Positions 36,330-48,318 of a stretch of 64,000 bases of DNA are shown here, piece by piece (within the stretch, counting starts at the first letter, position 1; each line of letters opens with the position of its first letter). Origin of the DNA: Thinopyrum elongatum. Taxonomy: Eukaryota; Streptophyta; Magnoliopsida; Poales; Poaceae. The stretch is from positions 35,670,755 to 35,734,754 of the forward strand of contig CM022299.1 in NCBI GenBank assembly GCA_011799875.1, read 5' to 3'. The notes under the pieces are model-generated. The model worked only from the letters and a program-made list of their open reading frames with translations. It searched no databases and had not been told where the DNA came from. The translations under genes were made by a program, and so were the position numbers.

Positions 36330-37189
36330 CGTTTTTGACACGTACGGCTAGACCAACAACTTTTCGGATTGATTGGATGCAACACTTAATTAAAAATCTG
36401 ATGCTTTTTTTTTATTGTAATTGCATATGCTTAAATTGGCATCGATCAAAATATGCATGTCGAATGGAGGAGGCCAGACCATGGACAAACATTTGATGAC
36501 TACGATTAAATGGCCGACTTTCTTAAGGAACACTTAGCGTGTTCATTTTAATGATCCACCAGATCATAGAAGCATGCGCTGCCGCGCCCGTGTATCTTGA
36601 GAAAATAATGGTAAGTATGTACAGTAGTAAAATATAAAATACAAAAAGATCTGAAAAAATTCTATATACACATGAGAAAATGTCAACGACCTCAAAGGAT
36701 TTCCGACATTTATTAGATTTAGATGTGTGATGCAAATCCAGCAGACAAAATTTACATTTAGTTCTAAGTCGCAAATATTGTGATTTCACATGCACCAGTT
36801 TAATGAACCACACCGATGCTAAATGAGGTTTCCAACAACACTACTATTCAAAACTGAGGGTACTAAATGAAGTTTCCAACAACACTACTATTCAAAAGTG
36901 AGGGTACAGCAGGATACCAATATCACATGAAGTTAACACATACCTATCATTTTCTGATTTCAATAGCTTGACTTTGTACATACTACATACCCAGATGTTA
37001 TTTTCGGTTGTGTTGAAGTGACACAGAGCTGAATTTAGGTCATTCCATGGCTTGTGTGCATGCCGATTTTGGGAAGGTTTAACGTGTTTTTTTTTCTTTT
37101 CCATTTCCGTGTTTTTTATTATCGTTTTTATTGATTTTTATTTGTTCTTCTTGTTTTTAGTTTTTTTCTTTTTCAAATACATGTCGACA
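36330..37189. other. AT-rich intergenic sequence
   Basis: No gene is recognised. It contains the 44-bp duplication listed separately and a T-rich stretch near 37085-37170 that leads into the ACATTTT repeat. Confidence 0.5.
36819..36906. repeat. 44-bp tandem duplication
   Basis: Two adjacent copies of a 44-base unit starting CTAAATGA (36819 and 36863) and containing CCAACAACACTACTATTC. They differ at only a few positions. Confidence 0.85.
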
Positions 37190-38060
37190 GTTTAAAATAC
37201 ACATTCTATATCTCTCGTATAGACGGTGAACATTTTTTATACACGTTGAATATTTTTAAAATACATGATGATTATTTTTGAAATACAAATTTGAATATTG
37301 TTTTTGAATGGATGTTAAAAAATTCAATTACATGTTGAACATTTTTTTAATACATGTGAAACACTTTTCAAATATACCTTCAACATTTTTCTAAAATACA
37401 TGATGAACATTAAAAAAATACTTGTTTGGATATTTTTTTCAAATATATGTTGAACACTTTTTAAACACACGCTAAAAAGGTTTTGAATACATGTGAAAGG
37501 TTTTTCGGCTATTCCTTGAACATTTTTACAAATACACGTTGAACATTTTGTAAAATACACACCGCATAGATTTTTATATACATGCTGAACATTTTTTTGA
37601 TAGATGTTAAATATTATTAAAATACATGATGAACATTTTTTTCAAACATATGTTTGAACATTTTATTAAATACCCCTCTGTCCCATAATGTAAGACGTTT
37701 TTTGACACTACACTAGTGTAAAAATGTCTTACATTATGGGATGGAGGGAGTACATGTTAGCATTTTTCAAATACACATTGAACATTTTTTGCATGCAATT
37801 TCTGATAAATGTCGAATATTTTATAAATACACGTGATGATTTTTTTGCAAATACACATTGAACATTTTCTTTGAATACATGTTGTATATTTTTAGTATAC
37901 GTGTTGAACATTTTTCAAACACATGATGAACCCTCTTTTAAAATTTCATTTTTTGAACATTTTTCCGAATACCCGCTCAACATTTTTTGAATGGTATGGG
38001 CATTTTTGAAATTTGTGCGAACAAATTTTATTATTGCATGAGCATGTTTTAAATGCATGA
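37190..38060. repeat. Degenerate ACATTTT-rich repeat, left copy
   Basis: Dozens of imperfect copies of TACATGTTGAACATTTTT and ACATGATGAACATTTTT at about 25-40 base spacing. A similar tract lies at 62150-62720 in the same orientation. Such tracts are common interiors of unclassified or Mutator-like Triticeae repeats. The class is uncertain. Confidence 0.75.
37673..37750. mobile_element. Stowaway-type MITE
   Basis: 78-bp inverted repeat. The left arm CCCTCTGTCCCATAATGTAA pairs with the right arm ending ACATTATGGGATGGAGGGAG around CACTACACTAGTG. It is flanked by TA at 37671-37672 and 37751-37752, the usual Stowaway target duplication, and is inserted within the ACATTTT tract. Confidence 0.93.
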
Positions 38061-38319
38061 TAAGCATTCTTGTTAATTTCTAGACTATTTTACTATAAAG
38101 AAATTAAGTAAGAAAAGCAAATGAACGAGTGATTGAAAAATCGATAGAAATGAACGAACAAATGAAAAACAAACGGAACGCTACTAGGCGGGCCCACTAG
38201 CACGTCTCATTTGACGTGAGGCTACTACACTCGGTCCCGCTTAGAGCGAAACATAGCGGCCCAGTAACATCCGTGAGAGCAACTAATTGAGGAGCGCTCC
38301 TTCGAGAGCCTCCACAACG
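38061..38319. other. Junction between the ACATTTT and AGGCACG repeats
   Basis: A-rich then GC-rich sequence (GGCGGGCCCACTAGC near 38190) of the kind that follows ACATTTT tracts. A comparable GC block lies at about 62845. No gene is seen. Confidence 0.5.
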
Positions 38320-39075
38320 ATCACATGGGGTGGGCTGAGAGCGCATCACTTGGCGCGATGTCAGCCGCCGCCATGTGTCGTGCTCTGGATGCTCCCTTCG
38401 AATTTTTTTTCCGCACGCGTTTTTGGCCTTTTAGATGTTTTTTGGGTTTTCCATCGATCTTTCTTAACTGTTTGACAAAATAAAATTTTCAAAAAAAATG
38501 CACAAAAAATTCGTTTTTTTGTGAGAGGCATGGTTTTTGTTCCGTAATAGGCATGGTTTTGCTTCCGCAAGAGGCACGGCAGTGCCTCTCGGAAAAAAAA
38601 TGCGTTTTCTTTTTTTTCTTCTTTCGTGAGAGGCACGATTTTGCTTCCGCGAGAGGCACGGACATGCCTCTCGGAAACAAAAAAAAAGTATTCTTTTTTT
38701 TCTTCTGTGAGAGGCACGATTTTGCTTCCGCAAGAAGCACGTTTTTGCTTCCACGAGAGGCACGGCCGTGCCTCTCGGAAACAGCTTCCGAAAAAAAAGT
38801 GCCCCTGGTTCATTTTTTTGTCCATTTTTTTCATGTTTTTTTTGTTAAAACCTATCAACATGGTATCTAATTTTGAAGATCTCGATGCGAAGAATCCGAC
38901 GGTGAAAATGGTTTGAGATTTGGACACACGGTTTAAGAGATAAAACGTTTTGAATAAACAAATTTACGAAGAATGGAAAACTCTCAGGTTGTGACAAATG
39001 GCGCACATTCAGCGCGCCACTTGTCATAACGTGAAAGGGGGGGTGATCTTTGAAAGGAGTATTTCTCAATTAGTG
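38320..39075 (+). repeat. AGGCACG-rich repeat, left copy
   Basis: Repeats of GAGAGGCACG...TTTTGCTTCCGC alternating with T-rich runs at 38520-38800. Then comes AACATGGTATCTAATTTTGAAGATCTC and a tail with GGGTGATCTTTGAAAGGAGTA near 39039. The same parts occur in reverse order and orientation at about 62960-64000. It is a non-coding Triticeae repeat, probably a DNA-transposon derivative. The polarity given is arbitrary. Confidence 0.75.
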
Positions 39076-39293
39076 ATTTCGGATATCCGTCATCAGTTTG
39101 GAGTTTCATTTTAGTTGAGCCCAATGCGCTCCTCCACTAAAACTTGCTCAGAGGTAGAGAGAGCATTTGGCGCATACAGCCCAACGCACGTAAGCTTCCG
39201 GCCCGCCTAACCTATTCCCCGCCTCGAGATACTTTCATTTCCCCCTTGCCCTCGCCCTATCGCCTTCGGTCGCCACTGCTCCTGTCCCCCGCC
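39076..39293 (+). promoter_or_regulatory. Proximal promoter and 5' leader of the CRS2-like gene
   Basis: Only about 220 bases separate the AGGCACG repeat from the start codon. The last 100 bases are C/T-rich, as in many TATA-less plant housekeeping promoters, and I see no good TATA box. The proximal promoter therefore either is very short or includes repeat sequence. Confidence 0.45.
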
Positions 39294-42200
39294 ATGTCGC
39301 TCGCCATGGCCACTGCCACCACAACCGCCGCCGCCCGCCTCGCCTCGCCCCTCCTCTTCTCCTCACCCCCAGGCCCCCGCAGCTGCCGAGCCCTCAGGGC
39401 CCCGTTCCAACGCACCCGCCTCGCCGTCGTCGCCTCCGTCCCCGACCCCGCCGAGAAGCCGGTGGAGTACACGCCCTGGCTCATCGCCGGCCTCGGCAAC
39501 CCCGGCAGCAAGTACCACGGCACGCGCCACAACGTGCGTACATCCCTTCGCCCGTGCTCCTCCCCCCCCCCCCCCCCCCCCCAAACTTTCGAGATGACCT
39601 GCCTCCCCCTCACTTCGCCTGTGTGTGTCTGCGTGTGATTAGGTGGGGTTCGAGCTGGTGGATCGCATCGCGCGGGACGAAGGGATCGTGATGAACACCA
39701 TCCAGTCCAAGTCTCTGCTCGGAGTAGGTACCCCGCTCGCTCTCTCCTCGCTCGCAGCGTGTACATATGTGCTGCAGTTTTCAGTATCGTGTTTCGCAGT
39801 TACTGCTTGCTCTGAACTGGACACCTTTTTTTTAGCTGAGTTTTAGTTAAGAGGCATGCTATGTGGCCTAGATGTTAATTCCGCTTCATGCTATGTTGTT
39901 TAGCTCGACGACGATATTTGTTACTGTAATTGTAACCTTCATAGTATGCTAGCACCAGGAGGGCAGAAACATGTTCTAGATAAAATATGGTGGCTGAAGC
40001 AAGTGATCTGTGGAGAACACCCATCCCCACATCTAAGGCAACCTTTTACCAGTTTCTTGACAATGCATTATAGCTTGATTACGTGTAAGCGTGTTTTTCT
40101 GCAGTATTAGCAAAGTGAATCTAAGTTGTTGTCGGCTAGGTGTTGTTCTACTTAATTTATTTATTTTTGAACAAACAGGCTGGGATGCTTTTTTTCCACC
40201 TTTCATAAACTCTAGGGAAACTGGATTTCATCGCCTAGTCTTTCCCCTCTTGAATTTCAGTAGTAAGGCACTTAATATGGGTCAACAAAACTCTGATTTC
40301 TTTGAAAACGTAATATCCAGTTAAACTGGACTGTGTTTTCCACCAGCACAGATGGTAATAGACAAAACCTTGGTAGTTTTTCCAAAGTACCCCTATCTTT
40401 AGTTACAAATGCATTCATGCTGGATTACCGTTTCGAATTCAACACTTGATTTTGTACTAAAAGTTTAAAATGGTAAACTTGATATCTGTCAAGAGGAAAT
40501 GGAACACCATTTCCTTGTGTTTGATCTGCATTTGCTCTCAAGTGTCAGGGTATATTACACCTTTTGATCATGTAGCTAACCTACTCCATTGTTCTGCGGA
40601 TGACATCTTTGAAATTGTTCTGATCTCTTCTCTTGAAAATTAATTTGTGTTGTTGGCTCCTTTCTGATTTTGAATGTTAACCATCATGTTCAGAACATGT
40701 ATATACTGGAGATACTAGTGGCATATATTGATGCATTAATTACTTATGAAGAAAGTAGTCTGGTGCATCAAGTTTGGCTACTGGAGTGAACATTTTGTTA
40801 CTGGAAGCATCGTTATGAATGGCAAGATGTGTTGCAGTCATTTGTAATCTTCAGATTAATTGTGTTTCCACTCATCCGTTGGGTTGTATTTTGGTACAGG
40901 TTTAATCGGGGAGGTACCGGTGCTGCTGATAAAGCCACAATCATACATGAATTACTGTGGTGAAGCAGTGAGTCTTTATTCTTGTCCTTCTTGAAGTAAA
41001 CATTTCCTGGGAACTATATCATTTATGAGAAAAGTTGGTCTAATAGATTTGTGATGTACTCACTTCAAGAATATTACTTCAATGTTTGTTTGGCAAAATA
41101 CATCCCCACAGCCTATCTATCAATATGAACGTTGATGCCTTTTTTGTATGAAGCAAAAGTTACCTAAGTTGGCTGCAGAGAAGTACTATCAGTTATGTTG
41201 CTAATCTTAGAGTGTTTCACAACTATGCCTATACATATCAGTTCTCATTTCTATTAGCATATCATGGACCGTGTCTTATCAAAATGAACTAATTTCTATA
41301 AGTTGGTGATAGGACTTGTTGAACACCCGTTGTCTCTATTCTGATGCAATATTTTTCCTGGCCTTCTTGATTTGTCATGTACTAACGAAAAACATTCCTC
41401 TATCATGTGAAGATTGGACCGCTTGCTGCCTATTACCAAGTACCTCTGCGGCACATTCTTGTGGTACATACTATCATTGTTCTTTAGTAGCTTACTACAG
41501 CAACTTGGTATCATGTGCTTGCAACTGAAACCAATGGTTTTTTTTTTCAGATTTATGATGACATGAGTCTGCCCAATGGTGTATTGCGACTTCAACGGAA
41601 AGGTGGCCATGGCCGCCATAATGGGTAATATATGAAGTTCCAAATAATTTGAACAATTAGTATGTTTAGTACTTGTAGTCACATGGAACGTGCTGTTACT
41701 TTTACATACGTAATGCATCAGATTTAGTTCAGTCACTTAATTTTCTCATTCTGGAGTTCAAAAGGTGAACCAGAATGGAATTCATTTAGAGTAAATGTAA
41801 CAAAAATGGGCCTGGTTTATTTTTCAGATGTAACAGTAAAATTTACTTCTCTAGAAATCATACTGGAAGTTAAGTTCATATAGCTCCTGTTGAGAATTTT
41901 GCCTGAAGAGCTCATGAACAACAAATATGAATTTGCTCAGGAGGCCAGGATTGAGCCAGAACATGTATTACATGGACTTACAGAATAAAATTTTGATCTG
42001 TCAAATTTTTGCAGTATTGAGTTTGGAATACTCGAATAATGGGTGCCTCTTCTAACTTAATATTGTGAGGGAAAATATTAGTTCCTTTTGTTGTAGGCTT
42101 TATGTTATACTAGCATCAGTTTACTTATAAATATTATGCATTGGAAGTGACGTTTCTGCGATTTTAATAGGTAACATATGTTACTTACATTTCACAATCT

Positions 42201-43129
42201 ATTGCTTACACTCTCAATGACCATCTTCACTGAAAAACAGCCTACAGAATGTAATTGAGCATTTGGATGGCTGTCGGGAATTTCCTCGTTTATCTATAGG
42301 TATATATTATTATGTTCACCAGCTAGCACTTCAGTGTCTTCTCTGACAATCTGGGTCATGCCAACCTTGAGTTGTTGACTGTTGAATACAGGCATTGGTA
42401 GCCCACCTGGCAAAATGGATACACGAGCTTTTCTTCTGCAGAAGTTTAGTTCAGAGGAACGAATTCAGGTATTGATTTCACCATGTTTGAAATTTCGTCG
42501 TAGATATCGCGTATAGTGTGAAATCCCTTTCTTGTGATCTTTTGTCCTCTTCCAGTATGTTCATCCATTTTTTTCTCTCTCTAGTGGACAAAAAAAAGGC
42601 AATGCCATACCATCAATTGCATTCTAAGAGTTTATTCCTGATAATTAATAACATTTCAATTGAAAAAATATCTCCCACGATTTCATTGGGTTATTGTAAC
42701 TGATGAGTATAAATATATGTTGAAGTCATGGTGAACATATGTAAGTACAAACAAAGAATGATGATATGATTCTGTGCTGGCCATACTTCACATTTGTTGG
42801 TACTACTCGAACTAGGTTGTATCCTTTAGTTGGTGACGCAAAGGAACTATCTCAATTTATATGTACTGTTAACTGTTCTCAAGTTTAATTGCGAAAGTTT
42901 TGCAATGTTGGTTCTCGTTTTCTACTGGTCTGCCCTTTTCTGGGAGGAACTCTCAGATATGGTTGTTGCTACATGATTATTGATCTAAAACCTGTTACTT
43001 ATTTTTATATAGATTGACACCGCGTTGGAGCAAGGGGTGGATGCTGTGAGGACCCTTGTGCTGAAGGGTTTTAGTGGAAGTATTGAGAGATTTAATCTGG
43101 TGCAGAAGTACAAGTTCAACAGGGCTTGA
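39294..43129 (+). CDS. CRS2: Peptidyl-tRNA hydrolase family protein, CRS2-like, plastid-targeted (8 exons)
   Basis: Exons: 39294-39533, 39643-39727, 40900-40967, 41413-41463, 41551-41624, 42241-42299, 42392-42468, 43013-43129 (771 bases, 256 residues). All introns are GT...AG and phases fit. Residues 1-55 are an Ala/Ser/Arg-rich transit peptide; the PTH fold follows from [13 protein letters not shown]. Residues equated with the bacterial catalytic set are present: N69, H79, M125-N126, D152 and H171-N172 (GGHGRHNG). The length and C-terminus ([12 protein letters not shown]) fit plant CRS2/CRS2-B. Maize CRS2 promotes splicing of chloroplast group II introns together with CAF proteins and has no demonstrated hydrolase activity. 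Whether this copy is CRS2, CRS2-B or a working hydrolase cannot be settled by sight. The ATG at 39294 is preferred; another in-frame ATG is at 39306. Exon 1 is very GC-rich and the introns AT-rich. Confidence 0.93.
39562..39582. repeat. C21 homopolymer in intron 1 of the CRS2-like gene
   Basis: 21 consecutive C residues, 28 bases after the exon 1 donor. Its length is prone to sequencing error. Confidence 0.9.
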
Positions 43130-43500
43130 TGATTCTTTAGATGCTTGGATCTGTCTACTTTTGGAAGATACATGAATGCACACGAAAATGTTTTTGCAAG
43201 CGTTTGATGTGATAATTTGCATAAACTTAGATGCACTAAGTTGGGTGTCCTGTAGTTTTGAGGATGTTAAAAACTTAGCAGGGTGTAGATAAGGTAGAGT
43301 TCTTCTGCACATCTTCCTAAAGATAACTCATGGTTTTCTCAAATTGGAAATAAAATAGGTCCATTTGATGAAGGTCATGTAAAAACACTTTGTACTTCCG
43401 TAGGTTAATGACACATTAGTCTGATGTAAAAGAGGAATGTAGACCATTTCATTCCACCTCTCCTAATTCTGTGATTTTGTCCATGCAAATAAATACTTGG
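43130..43500 (+). terminator. 3' untranslated region of the CRS2-like gene with candidate poly(A) signals
   Basis: AATAAA occurs at 43349-43354 and 43488-43493, 220 and 359 bases after the stop codon. Either could act as the near-upstream polyadenylation signal. Plant signals are loose, so the transcript end is not fixed by this. Confidence 0.4.
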
Positions 43501-46476
43501 TTGTCCTTGTTGGGGTAGATCATCTGCCTGCAAAGTGGTGATATAGGTAATTTATTATCTTTGATCGTACAACTCGTTTTCATCAACTTGATGTGGTAAA
43601 GTTGTTTAGTAGTGTGTCATGTTATGGTTAGAGATGTCTATGCCCCCACGTTATGTCACCCTTTAAAAGATTATTGTAGGAGATCCTCAGCTCTTATTTG
43701 ACAAGGACTTGAAAGCAAAATCCAGTTTTTTATTTTCTTATGCTGATATGTCAGTCCAAACTTGTCGGCAACAGATAGATTGCAGAAGTTTCTTATGCTA
43801 TGTAAAAGCTTGCACCTTCTTGCATCAGTTAAGCTAACTACTATCTACAAGACGCTGAGTAAAGCTAATGTAGCTCTGATTTGTATTGAAATTTCAAGTT
43901 TAATATAGATATTTGGTGATTAACTTGCACAGGTCAGCTTATGATTAAATGTGATTTGCAACCATCTAGCATAATATTCTCTAGGTGAAGTTTAAAATTA
44001 GATCTGGAACAGTCTGCTATGCGCTAATTTAAGAAGGCAAGACCTGCTAGACCTTCCTGCTATGAGATAGGGTACAGGAAGTTGGCGATAATAGTTGAAT
44101 CACCTTTTCAATTCATGGCTGGTCTATTATACTCATCTTCTTCTTTACTGCCATCTTATCCTTATGCGCATTCCATTCTCATGTGCAAAATGTAAACGAG
44201 TTGATTAGCTCCTGATCTGGGACCATACAATTTTACTACCACATGTCATGAATAGTTTTGGTTATCACTTTACAACCAATAATTATAATGGAGCACACAT
44301 ATTCCATAAAACTATGTTTTTGATTGAATACTAGCATGTTTTCATATTCTCTTTGTATTTTTTACATAAGTTTTTACAATTTGAAGTTGATGCTGCTTTG
44401 CCTCCATTTTTAACGGGCTGTTTGTAAAACTTGAATTGGCTATGATGTGCAGCCAAGAACATGTATATGTTAATTTTTGTGGAAGTGTGCCTTTTCTGGT
44501 AATGTTACTTTAACCCTGATAAAACATTTATATACATGTTTCCTGTAATATTGCATTTTTATTTCATTTCCTCGTGGAACAACTACATATGTCCCTTTAT
44601 GTTACGTATCAAATTTTATTAGTGAACCCTAAAAGTTCACATGCATGGTTTGGCAACAGAGTTAGTGAAGTTGTAGCTTTAGAAACCTGATATTAATTGT
44701 TCTGAGCTTGGTGGTCAACCTGACACATTAATTCCTTTTGAGTTTCACATAGTACTCCAGACGCTTGCATAGCTGGAGAAATGACATGCACCGATGCTGG
44801 GTTCTCATAGTTGATTAGTTGTCCTTTAATGTAGAACATGATGTAACGAAACAGGGTGACTAATAGTTTTTGGTAATTATAAGAATGTGAAAAGATCAGG
44901 TTTCAGCAATAACTGGTAGCAATTGCCCTACCAATATCAACCTTTTCGTAGCAATACTAAGAACTTCTGATTAACGAAGCGCCTAGCGGAAATAGCAGAA
45001 GGGAAACTAAGAACTTCTACCAATATCAACCTTTTCATATGATGACCCAACTGTTGTCATTACTTGCTAAAGCAATAGCAGAATGGAAAGTAATTTATTC
45101 TGAATGAAATTGTAGTTGGTTCTAACCTTTTCTAAGTGGGAAGGGAAGGAACTAGTTTCAGTGCGGAGCTACCAATATTCCAGAAAGCCAGAGATAACTT
45201 GTGGTGTGATGGTAACCAGTAACAACCATGTGACTTACCTAGTACATCACACAAGATACGATATTTGTCAAAGGCTTAGTTTTGACCATGGTTTCAAGAC
45301 CAGAAAACATTAGTCTAGTAACCTCACTTCCACTAATATTTGCCAGAAAAATTCCTTATAACTAATTGTTTTTTAATCACCAAGTGGATTCCAAAGTTTC
45401 AAAGATTATATTATCTAAAGCTCTTCCCTCCACCATCACGTTACCTAAACTACTTGCTAATCTCTTTCTTAAAGCCATCACACAAGTAGGGCTTGGAGTA
45501 ATCATACATCTAATCCATGTGCATCCATCTGTTGATCATTCGCTTGCTGAGCTGTATTATATTTACCAAGTGTCATAAGCGTAGCTGTATTGGCTTAATT
45601 TGTGGGCTACACTGGATCTCTATGTTTTATATTGTTTCCGGTGGTGACCTTTAAGTTTAGTGTTTTGTTAAGCTTTAGACATTCTAGACTATTAGATTTC
45701 GGTCTAGGTGTTTGTTTACTCCCTTATTGCATGATTAAGTATAGGAGAATCACTTCACATGACTTTAAGTGAAATCCACCCAATCTCAAGTGCTTATTTT
45801 ATGGAGTAGGTAATGTCACTTGGAACACTAGAACATAGTTTAGAGTCCCTGCTCACATTGCTTGGGTTTGTTAACTAGCTTTCAAACTTATTCAGTAGGA
45901 AGACATCAACCTCAATTATTAAGCCAAGCCATTTTTAATCTCCTGTGGTGGCCCAAAAAGCACTTGCGAAGAAAAATAAAGAGATATGGTTGCTAAGTTG
46001 AGTGTTATGTATATATTGCTTTGGAGTAAAATGGGTGAGGTCATCCCTGGGATTAAACTATGTGCTAAACTTGTCATCATGAGCCACAAAGAAGGATTTT
46101 CTCTCGAGAGCATAAGTTAGGCGGGTCCCTGCTAGGATTCGGGCGATCTTAAATGTTGCCAACTTTGTGCTTGCAATCAACCAACAAATAAGTTGGGGAT
46201 GTGACGAGGAGCCTTTGTTTAGGTAACACAACAGACTCGAGACAAACTTGGGACCAGTCACATGTAGCTTGTAATCAAGTTGCAGGTTGCAAGTGACATA
46301 CATTTCTATCTTATCAGCATCCCATCAAGGTTACTGAGCAGTGTTTTGGTTTCACCTGCTGTGATTAAATGGTCCACATGTGTTAGGTACTTCCGAGAGT
46401 AAGGTGCAAACTAGTGAGCCTTGTGAGATCCACACAAGTTAGTGATGTGCTATCCACCTTTCATAAAACCTCAAGG
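43501..46476. other. Intergenic sequence between the CRS2-like gene and the Harbinger-like element
   Basis: AT-rich, with no coding or repeat family I recognise. A small direct repeat (CCAATATCAACCTTTTC at about 44931 and 45018) is the only structure noticed. Short open frames here have no conserved look. Confidence 0.5.
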
Positions 46477-46876
46477 TAAGAGCATCTCGCCCCCCCCCCC
46501 CCCCCCCCCCAAAAAAAACAGGCCCCCCCAAGGCCATTTTTTACCGCCGGCGTTTAAAGATTGGCCTAGTCGCGCCCCCAGTAGCCCAAATTTCGCCGGT
46601 TAGGGCCGAAATTGACGCCGGCGAACCCAGGCCGAACCTGGCACGCTGGGGGGCGCCGGGGGAAGCATTTTTGGCGCGAAAGTCCCGCGGGCCCGCCGAG
46701 TCAGCGACCAGCCGTGTCTTGTCTTCCTCATCGTCTCGTTTCCCGCGGGGAATCAATGCCAAGGCTGCCGCCGGTCAGCCTTCCATTGATTCCCCACGGG
46801 CGGCGCAGTGATGGCCCGGCGACGCGTCGTCCCCCTCCCGCCATGCGTACACACACGTCTGCCGCCCCCCGGGCGG

Positions 46877-46886
46877 CTATAAAAAG
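46877..46886 (+). promoter_or_regulatory. TATA box of the captured gene
   Basis: GCTATAAAAAGCC lies about 120 bases before the presumed ATG at 47002, a reasonable spacing for a plant promoter plus leader. It suggests the gene was captured with its own promoter. Confidence 0.45.
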
Positions 46887-47001
46887 CCACCCCCTCCTCG
46901 CCGGTGGTCACACTCTTCTTCGCCCGCAGTTCCTCTCTCCTCGCCGCCGCCCCATCCCGTCTCTCTCCCCCCGACACCAGCCACCGCGTCTACATCCTCC
47001 G

Positions 47002-48020
47002 ATGGGCGAGCGTTTCCCCGGTGACGGTGCGGCGGCCAACGGCTTCGGCCGCCGCACCGTGCACGAGTGGGAGGCGCACCTCCTCCACCAGGCCAACTAC
47101 TCGGCGCCGCCTGACATGCATGTGCCGGGGCGGTGGAGGCTCAGCGCCGGAGGCGTCCCAGCCCCCCCGCAGCCCGACGCCGAGCATCCCGCCTACTTCC
47201 ACGACGAGATCGAGCGCGTCCGGGCCTCCCTGCCGAAGGAGGCGCGCGGCCGCCCGGAGTACGCCGCCGACAACCACGCCAGCTGGGCGGCGTACTTCCA
47301 ACGCCGCCACGAGGAACAGCTTGCCTCCACCAACAACGCGCCGGTGAGGGGGCGCCACAACGCCGACGGCCGCCGCCTGTGGTGGGGCGTCCCCGGGCGG
47401 ACGCTGCACTTCGTCCTCGAGCACCTCGAGGGCGGCAACCAACCACCACTCCAGTACCCGGCGGCCCCGGCGCCTGTCCCCCGCCGGAGCGGCGGCGGCA
47501 TTTGGCTGCCGCGGCGCATGGCGGGTGGTTCGTCCTTCTCCTCCTCCTCCTCCCACTCCCACTCGTCCGGATCACCGGCGCTCGCCAACGTCAAGCCCGA
47601 GCCCGTGAAGACGCCGCTTGGGCGGCGCCCTCGTCATCAACGAGGGCGGCCGTGGCTCTTCCTCCTCCCGCCTCGTCAAGCCCAAGACAGAGCCGGGGCT
47701 CGTCGCCGTGAAGAAGCGAGCACGGCGACATGGCCGCTCTCGACGACGTGGCCGCCATCAAGTGGGCGCGCGAGGACTACGTCCGGCTGGAGACGGAGCG
47801 CCGCACCCTCGAGGAGTTCGCCGCTCGTCGCCGCGGCCGCGACGAGGGCGGCGTCATCGTCCTCGAGGACAGTGATGACGACGACGCACCACCGCCGCCA
47901 ACCAAACCGGTCCGCCAAGGCGACGTAGGGCAGGGGTGCAGCACGGACGGCGGCGGCGGGAAGAAGGAGGCCAACGACGGCGGCGACTACAGCGTCTTCG
48001 GCGCGTTCTTCGGCCTGTAG
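47002..48020 (+). pseudogene. Captured gene in the Harbinger-like element, frameshifted
   Basis: Starts MGERFPGDGAAANGFGRR at 47002 and reads to about 47615. The frame then changes near 47615 (continuing GGALVINEGGRGSSSS) and again near 47717 (continuing MAALDDVAAIKWAREDY), ending at TAG 48018-48020 after VFGAFFGL. The protein would be about 340 residues: a Trp-containing N-terminal region (ASWAAYFQRRHEEQL, RRLWWGVPGRTLHF), Ser/Pro-rich segments, two VKPEP/VKPKTEP patches, and an acidic EDSDDDD tail. I do not recognise the family beyond similarity in style to hypothetical proteins found in Triticeae repeats. A promoter-like CTATAAAAAG is at about 46877. The two frame changes make it non-functional as read. 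Confidence 0.55.
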
Positions 48021-48318
48021 GAGGGGCGGCGCACGGCGGCGCAGTAGTTTTTATTATGTTTTTTAGTTTTGAATTATGTTTTTAAGTTTTTATGTACAAA
48101 TATCAATGAAATCGCCTAATATGTGTCGAATTTGGCCGAATTTTGTCGTGTTTGGCCGAATTTTGACCGAGTTTATTTTTCAAAAAGACGGCGTCTGGGT
48201 TGGGCTTGGGGCGGCGGTTGGGAAACCATCCGCCCCCACGCCGAAAATATAGCCGGCGCGCCCCCAGGCGGCGATATTTCAAGCGCCTGGGGGGGCCGAA
48301 CGGCTGGAGATGCTCTAA

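Larger units (their letters stand above)
46480..48315. mobile_element. PIF/Harbinger-like DNA element with a captured gene
   Basis: 1836 bp with terminal inverted repeats GAGCATCTC (46480) and GAGATGCTC (48307-48315), flanked on both sides by TAA (46477-46479 and 48316-48318). A three-base TAA/TTA target duplication and a GAGCATCTCC terminus fit grass PIF/Harbinger elements. The interior is very GC-rich, unlike its surroundings, and carries a broken gene but no DDE transposase, so the element is non-autonomous. A C21 run plus A8 lies just inside the left end. Confidence 0.75.

Noticed and set aside
38361..38927. Overlapping open frames with CLSWKQ- and FREA-type repeats
   Set aside because: They are translations of the AGGCACG repeat; the same artefact appears on both strands at 63027-63696.
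46612..47001. N-terminal extension of the captured gene frame
   Set aside because: It runs through the transposon end and the TATA box region. The ATG at 47002 has a better leader and spacing, and the upstream residues look like random GC-rich translation.
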